Assembly (NCBI GenBank): GCA_937893155.1
Contig: CALBGU010000044.1
Span: 1 to 42,544, forward strand
DNA: 42,544 nt
From: an uncultured Treponema sp.
GTDB taxonomy: Bacteria; Spirochaetota; Spirochaetia; Treponematales; Treponemataceae
Reading direction: 5' to 3'
Shown here one piece after another: positions 38,779 to 42,544 of the stretch. Each line of letters starts with the position of its first letter. Within the stretch, counting starts at the first letter, position 1. Below the pieces are notes generated by a model. The model was not told the DNA's origin and searched no databases. It worked only from the letters and a program-made list of their open reading frames with translations. Position numbers and translations under genes: made by a program.

Positions 38779-39132
38779 TCAAAGCATATTCAAAAGTGTA
38801 TCCAATTCCGTTCCGAGCCGATTGAGGATTTCGTTTTTTACCTGTTCTTTCATCATTTTCTTTTTGCTTACGCTCCGAGAGCTTTCTTCAGGAGTAGAAC
38901 TTGCATTGCTCTGCTCGCAAAATAATTGTAGTACAGGCACATCTAACGCTTGAGCTATGCGCTCTATCGTCGACAACTTAGGAATATTCTTGTACGTTTC
39001 CATTAAACCGATATAACTCGCCGATGTTCCGCTAAAAATCGACAATCTCGTTTGCGAAATCCCTTTTTTCTGCCGTATGCGCCGAATATTGTCTATCACC
39101 GTTTTTTCCAACGGAGAAATTTCATTTTCCAT
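38779..39132 (-). CDS. XRE-family transcriptional regulator
   Basis: This 117-residue protein has a Cro/C1 helix-turn-helix at about 10-70 (VIDNIRRIRQKKGISQTRLS, IFSGTSASYIGLMETYK, LSTIERIAQALDVPVLQLF), then a Ser/Lys-rich linker and a short amphipathic C-terminal helix (NEILNRLGTELDTLLNML) that could dimerise. CTATCA-N4-TGATAT begins 2 nt before its start codon, and further TATCA half sites lie in the divergent gap. It probably represses itself and perhaps the divergent MBOAT operon. The patch is more AT-rich than the rest of the window, suggesting acquisition. Confidence 0.85.
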   Translation of the reverse strand: MENEISPLEKTVIDNIRRIRQKKGISQTRLSIFSGTSASYIGLMETYKNIPKLSTIERIAQALDVPVLQLFCEQSNASSTPEESSRSVSKKKMMKEQVKNEILNRLGTELDTLLNML

Positions 39133-39133
39133 A

Positions 39134-39149
39134 CTATCAATTTTGATAT
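39134..39149. promoter_or_regulatory. Operator-like palindrome before the second XRE gene
   Basis: CTATCA (39134-39139), ATTT, TGATAT (39144-39149). It matches the layout at 28359-28374. It overlaps the probable translation or transcription start of the minus-strand gene. Confidence 0.6.
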
Positions 39150-39172
39150 TATTTTTATGCTTTGTACTTGTC

Positions 39173-39226
39173 TTTTTGATAGTATTGTATTACAGTCTTT
39201 TCTATATTACTTTTTACTATCAAAAA
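39173..39226. promoter_or_regulatory. Inverted TATCA half sites in the MBOAT leader
   Basis: TTTTTGATAGT (39173-39183) and ACTATCAAAAA (39216-39226) are perfect 11-nt inverted arms separated by 32 nt, in the gap between the XRE and MBOAT genes. Each arm contains the CTATCA/TGATAG half of the XRE operator. The right arm lies 13 nt upstream of the MBOAT start codon, so occupancy or hairpin formation could affect initiation. Confidence 0.55.
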
Positions 39227-39239
39227 CAAAAGGAAAAGT

Positions 39240-40658
39240 ATGCCTTTCATTTCATTATCATTTGAGATTTTCTTTATTATTTTGGTTTGCTTGTATCACA
39301 GTGCAGTTTATTTTGAAAAATATGCTCTGAAACTGCAAAGATTTTTGCTTTTAATCGCAAGTTTCGTATTTTATGCCGCTACGAATTTGCGATTTTTACC
39401 TTTTTTGCTTTATGCAATTATTGTATCTTATATATCAACTCAATTTTTGCAAAAGAATAAAAATAAAACAATACTGTTTATAGCAATTATTGCAGATTTG
39501 CTGCCGTTGTTATTCTTCAAATATGCGCCTATAGATTGGAAAGGGCATATATTGTTTCCACTCGGATTGTCGTTTTTTACATTCCAAAGCATAAGCTATA
39601 TTGTTGATGTGTATAAATCAAAAATTGAAGCACAAAGTCTTTTTGATACCGCGCTTTTTATCAGTTTCTTTCCCTGTGTATCTTCAGGACCTATCCAGCG
39701 TGCAGAAAATCTTTTTCCTCAGTTGCAAAAAATACACCGATTCGATTATGAGAGCGCGACAGACGGCTTAAAGCTCTTTGCGTGGGGACTTTTCAAAAAG
39801 CTATGTATAGCGGATAAAATTGCACCTTATGTTAACTTTGTGTATGCAGATATTGCTGATATGTCTGCTTTTGCGCTTCTTACGGCGGTTTTTCTCTATT
39901 CGTTTCAGATATATGCAGACTTTTCAGGTTATAGCGATATGGCGATAGGAATAGCGAAATACTTAGGCTTCGACATTGGGAAAAATTTCGACAAGCCGTA
40001 TTTTTCTACGTCTATCAGCGAGTTCTGGAGAAAATGGCACATCTCGCTTTCGTCGTGGCTTCGCGATTATGTGTATTTTTCTTTAGGGGGAAGTCGCGTC
40101 GCATTGCCGAGAGTGTATTTTAACCTTATGGCGACATTTATCGTAAGCGGAGTGTGGCACGGCTCGACAGGGAACTTTGTTCTATGGGGATTGCTGCACG
40201 GTGCATTTCAATGTATAGAAAAAACGATAAAACCTGTCTATTCAAAAGTTCCTGCAACAGCAAAAATGATAATTACATTTATTATTATTTCGTTTGCGTG
40301 GATTTTCTTTAGAGCTGATACGATAGCTGATTCTTTTGCAGTCATAAAAGGCATTTTACACATACATTCTGACGCATTTTCTTTATTGCAGATGAAAAAC
40401 ACACTCGGAGTAAAAGAAGCGATAAGAACAGCTTTTGCATTAAATAATGCCTCTTTTGGAGGCTTTAGCGGTATGGCAAGCACCCTTTTTGTTTTGCTTA
40501 TTTTGGTCATTACAGAAATCGCAGGCAAGAAAGGCGTTTCTTTAACTAACTCAAAACATTGTGTCATTCGCTGGTTCTCGTATTATTCGCTTGCCTTGCT
40601 CATTATATTCTTTTTTCAAACAAGTATGACAAGCAATTTTATCTACAATAATTTTTAA
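39240..40658 (+). CDS. MBOAT-family O-acyltransferase (AlgI/DltB-like)
   Basis: The 472-residue integral membrane protein has about ten to twelve helices. Family motifs: FPLGLSFFTFQSISYIVDVYK near residue 98, DFSGYSDMAIGIAKYLGFDI near 230, the FWRKWHISLSSWLRDYVYFSLGG segment (longest useful run FWRKWHISLSSWLRDY) near 260 and GVWHGSTGNFVLWGLLHGAF with the catalytic His near 310. Such enzymes transfer acyl, often acetyl, groups to polysaccharides or envelope polymers. AGGAAAAG precedes the ATG. It is followed 23 nt later by a SGNH-like partner gene. The coding sequence is AT-richer than its neighbours. Confidence 0.93.
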   Translation: MPFISLSFEIFFIILVCLYHSAVYFEKYALKLQRFLLLIASFVFYAATNLRFLPFLLYAIIVSYISTQFLQKNKNKTILFIAIIADLLPLLFFKYAPIDWKGHILFPLGLSFFTFQSISYIVDVYKSKIEAQSLFDTALFISFFPCVSSGPIQRAENLFPQLQKIHRFDYESATDGLKLFAWGLFKKLCIADKIAPYVNFVYADIADMSAFALLTAVFLYSFQIYADFSGYSDMAIGIAKYLGFDIGKNFDKPYFSTSISEFWRKWHISLSSWLRDYVYFSLGGSRVALPRVYFNLMATFIVSGVWHGSTGNFVLWGLLHGAFQCIEKTIKPVYSKVPATAKMIITFIIISFAWIFFRADTIADSFAVIKGILHIHSDAFSLLQMKNTLGVKEAIRTAFALNNASFGGFSGMASTLFVLLILVITEIAGKKGVSLTNSKHCVIRWFSYYSLALLIIFFFQTSMTSNFIYNNF

Positions 40659-40681
40659 TCAATTTTTTAATCGAGGAATTT

Positions 40682-41617
40682 ATGAAACGATTTATTTGTA
40701 AGCTCATTCTTTTCGTTTTTCCTGTTGCAGTGATATTTTTATTGCTAAATGCGTTATATGTGCGCACGAATTATTGGAAACATGAAAATAATACTGATAA
40801 ATTTGTTAATGTACCTTATGATTTAGAGTTGGTGAACTTGGGGTCTAGCCACACTTGCTATGGATTAAATTATGATGTAGTTCCTGAACTAAAAGCGTGG
40901 AATCTTGCGAATGATTCTCAGCGGTATTTTTGGGATTACGGAGTGCTGAAAAACTATGCTGACCATTTAGCAGAAAATGCGATTGTAATAATACCGATTT
41001 CGTATTTTGGCGTTATCGCGCGCGGTGATTATTCGGAATATAGAAAGCGATATTATCGTATTTTGCCAAAAGAAGATATGGATTATTGGCTGCTCAAAGA
41101 ATATATCGCATATTGCAAACTTCCGCTTCTGAGCGCAGGAGTAAACAGAATCCATATTTTCCGCGATATTCCAAAAGAGCGAATGACTGTGTTTTATGGG
41201 CGAGAAAAACATCTCGACGGAGAAGAGTTGTATACATATTGTGTGAACAAACATAAAAGGTGGACTGCAAATAATAAAGGCGAAGAGGGATATAAAGAAA
41301 ATATAGAAGAAATATCTAGGATAATTGATTTTTGCTATGCACATCATTTGCGCCCTGTACTTATCACCGCGCCGATAACAGATGTACTTAACGAAATATA
41401 TGAAGCTGATAATGACTTTTTTTCGACTTTCGAGCAATTTTCAAATGATTTGTGCCAAAAGTACGCAGGACTGATTTATCTTGATTATTCGAGAAGTGAA
41501 GATTTTTCGCCGTATCACGAGCTTTTTGCTGACGGCGACCATTTGAATAATTTTGGCGCAGAAAAGTTTACGAAACAGTTGATTTCCGACTTGAAAGCGC
41601 TCACCGAAATGCAATAA
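40682..41617 (+). CDS. SGNH-like membrane-anchored acyltransferase partner
   Basis: The 311-residue protein has one N-terminal membrane helix (about 5-27) and an extracytoplasmic SGNH-like domain. The nucleophile motif is LVNLGSSHTCYGLNYD near residue 55 and the C-terminal Asp-His motif is DGDHLNNFGAEKF near 285, comparable to DltD/AlgJ-type partners of MBOAT proteins. It probably accepts the acyl group from the MBOAT channel and modifies an envelope glycan. The polymer modified is unknown. GAGGA lies 6 nt before the ATG. Confidence 0.8.
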   Translation: MKRFICKLILFVFPVAVIFLLLNALYVRTNYWKHENNTDKFVNVPYDLELVNLGSSHTCYGLNYDVVPELKAWNLANDSQRYFWDYGVLKNYADHLAENAIVIIPISYFGVIARGDYSEYRKRYYRILPKEDMDYWLLKEYIAYCKLPLLSAGVNRIHIFRDIPKERMTVFYGREKHLDGEELYTYCVNKHKRWTANNKGEEGYKENIEEISRIIDFCYAHHLRPVLITAPITDVLNEIYEADNDFFSTFEQFSNDLCQKYAGLIYLDYSRSEDFSPYHELFADGDHLNNFGAEKFTKQLISDLKALTEMQ

Positions 41618-41626
41618 ACTGCATTT

Positions 41627-42127
41627 ATGCAAACGATACAAGTGATTCACCCGCTTTTGCCCGTGTGGAACAGCGAAAGCAGGATTTTAATCCTCGGGAC
41701 AATGCCGTCGCCCAAAAGCCGCGAGGCGCGTTTTTACTATATGCACCCGCAGAACCGATTTTGGAGAGTGCTGGAAAGAGTGTTCGGCGAAGAAATCGGA
41801 AACACAATCGAAGAGAAAAAAGCGTTTCTGCTCAAAAAAAATATCGCGCTCTGGGACGTGCTCAAAAGCTGCGACATCAGCGGAGCGGCAGATGCTTCTA
41901 TAAAAAACGCCACGGCAAACGATTTTTCCCCGCTTTTTGAATCCGCAAAAATTCAGCGCGTGGTTTGCACGGGAAAAACCGCGTTCGCACTGTGGCAAAA
42001 GCACTGCGCGCCGCTCTACGAAGCACAATTCGGCGTGGAGTCGATTTGTTTGCCGAGCACCAGCCCCGCAAATGCAAAATGCTCGCTCGAAATGCTCATC
42101 AGCGCATACCGCGCGGCATTGCGGTAA
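41627..42127 (+). CDS. DNA-deoxyinosine glycosylase, uracil-DNA-glycosylase superfamily
   Basis: This 166-residue protein matches the HDG (family 6) branch of the UDG superfamily: ILILGTMPSPKSREARFYYM at about 23-42 (GxxPSxxSxxxxxYY), HPQNRFWRVLERVFG, IALWDVLKSCDISGAADASI and VVCTGKTAFALW, ending with a LPSTSPANAK segment that corresponds to the HPSPLN-type minor-groove loop. These enzymes remove hypoxanthine (deaminated adenine) from DNA. The start is ATG 41627, 9 nt after the upstream stop and without a strong ribosome-binding site. Confidence 0.87.
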   Translation: MQTIQVIHPLLPVWNSESRILILGTMPSPKSREARFYYMHPQNRFWRVLERVFGEEIGNTIEEKKAFLLKKNIALWDVLKSCDISGAADASIKNATANDFSPLFESAKIQRVVCTGKTAFALWQKHCAPLYEAQFGVESICLPSTSPANAKCSLEMLISAYRAALR

Positions 42128-42188
42128 ACAGCGTCTTTCGCATAATCAAAAAACTCAGTATACTTTTTTGCAGGAGAATACATACACT

Positions 42189-42539
42189 ATGCGCACATTC
42201 AAATGCAAAAAAGCATACAAAATCACGATGATACTCTTTACCGTCGCCGCCTTTGTTTTCGCAATCACCACAGCAATCACCACATTCATTGCGCTCCACA
42301 AAGACGGCATACAAAACGCGGCTTTGGCGGTGGCGTTCGGCGTGTTTATGCTCCTCGTGCCAGCCGTGCTTGTGTGGTTTTGCGTCATTTCGTTTCATAC
42401 AAAACTCGTGTTTTTCCCCGACCGATTTGTGTATCACACGCTCAAAAACGAAATCACCATAAAAGCCAAAAACGTGCGCTCGTTTTTTTACCGCCACGGT
42501 GTTTTGACCATCTTTTTCGTCCGCGACACACTCGACTAG
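42189..42539 (+). CDS. Small membrane protein of unknown function
   Basis: The 116-residue protein has a basic start (MRTFKCKKAYKITMI), two hydrophobic helices at about 10-35 and 45-70, and a C-terminal part of about 45 residues with alternating beta-strand character (LVFFPDRFVYHTLKNEITI, VRSFFYRHGVLTIFF). The layout resembles PH-like small membrane proteins that follow two helices with a PH-type beta domain, but no family is certain. AGGAG lies about 12 nt before the ATG and a TATACT -10 lies further upstream at about 42159. The stop codon TAG at 42537 ends the window's last gene. Confidence 0.7.
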   Translation: MRTFKCKKAYKITMILFTVAAFVFAITTAITTFIALHKDGIQNAALAVAFGVFMLLVPAVLVWFCVISFHTKLVFFPDRFVYHTLKNEITIKAKNVRSFFYRHGVLTIFFVRDTLD

Positions 42540-42544
42540 ATCGG

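Overview
The window looks like part of the chromosome of an anaerobic, motile, Treponema-like spirochaete. This is an inference from gene content: pyruvate,phosphate dikinase, a Na+-pumping oxaloacetate decarboxylase, a large chemotaxis receptor, a MotA-loop-like protein, several lipoproteins and spirochaete-like RecJ and RecO. There is no rRNA or other decisive marker. Most genes are intact housekeeping genes in short operons on both strands. A visibly more AT-rich patch (about 38.43-41.62 kb) carries an MBOAT/SGNH acyl-transfer pair and a XRE regulator.

Layout: 1-5.8 kb (mostly minus strand) holds the 5' part of ppdK, a DUF6261-like gene behind repeat array 1, an M32 carboxypeptidase and NAD+ synthetase. 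5.8-18.5 kb holds mnmA, a MocR regulator, a glucosaminidase lipoprotein, radC, tRNA-Arg(CCT), alkD, array 5, a TauE/SafE permease, an outer-membrane barrel protein, recO, recJ, an M23 peptidase, an RluA-type synthase and a P-loop/Asp23-like protein. 18.5-28.3 kb holds array 3, a DEAD-box helicase, the oadGAB operon, the MotA-loop-like protein, a methyl-accepting chemotaxis protein and a XRE regulator. 28.3-34.5 kb holds a nested palindromic element, array 2, a second DUF6261-like gene coupled to an NSS transporter, a hybrid histidine kinase, a pentapeptide-like protein and an MBL-fold protein. 34.6-42.5 kb holds a zincin-like lipoprotein, mntP, a TlpA/CD1871A/4Fe-4S operon, array 4, a second XRE regulator, the MBOAT/SGNH pair, a DNA-deoxyinosine glycosylase and a small membrane protein.

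The main unexplained signal is five arrays of short imperfect repeats occupying the largest gene-poor gaps (about 1.87-2.10, 10.86-11.08, 18.58-18.84, 28.60-28.85 and 38.56-38.70 kb). Each array has its own core sequence, but all share a 41-42 nt period, a core of 15-20 nt that is usually a small hairpin, and variable spacers. In arrays 2 and 3 some spacers form outer arms that pair across the core. The two best arrays lie directly upstream of, and in the same orientation as, the two DUF6261-like paralogues. I propose a repeat-array/DUF6261 system; its function is unknown. A 42 bp period equals four turns of B-DNA, and a shorter 21-bp version is present at the 3' end of the DEAD-box gene.

A second theme is transcription starts: at least seven genes have a sigma70-like -10 placed so that the predicted transcript starts at, or 1-2 nt before, the start codon, whereas other genes have clear Shine-Dalgarno sequences. 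Two XRE genes share an almost identical operator-like palindrome at their starts.
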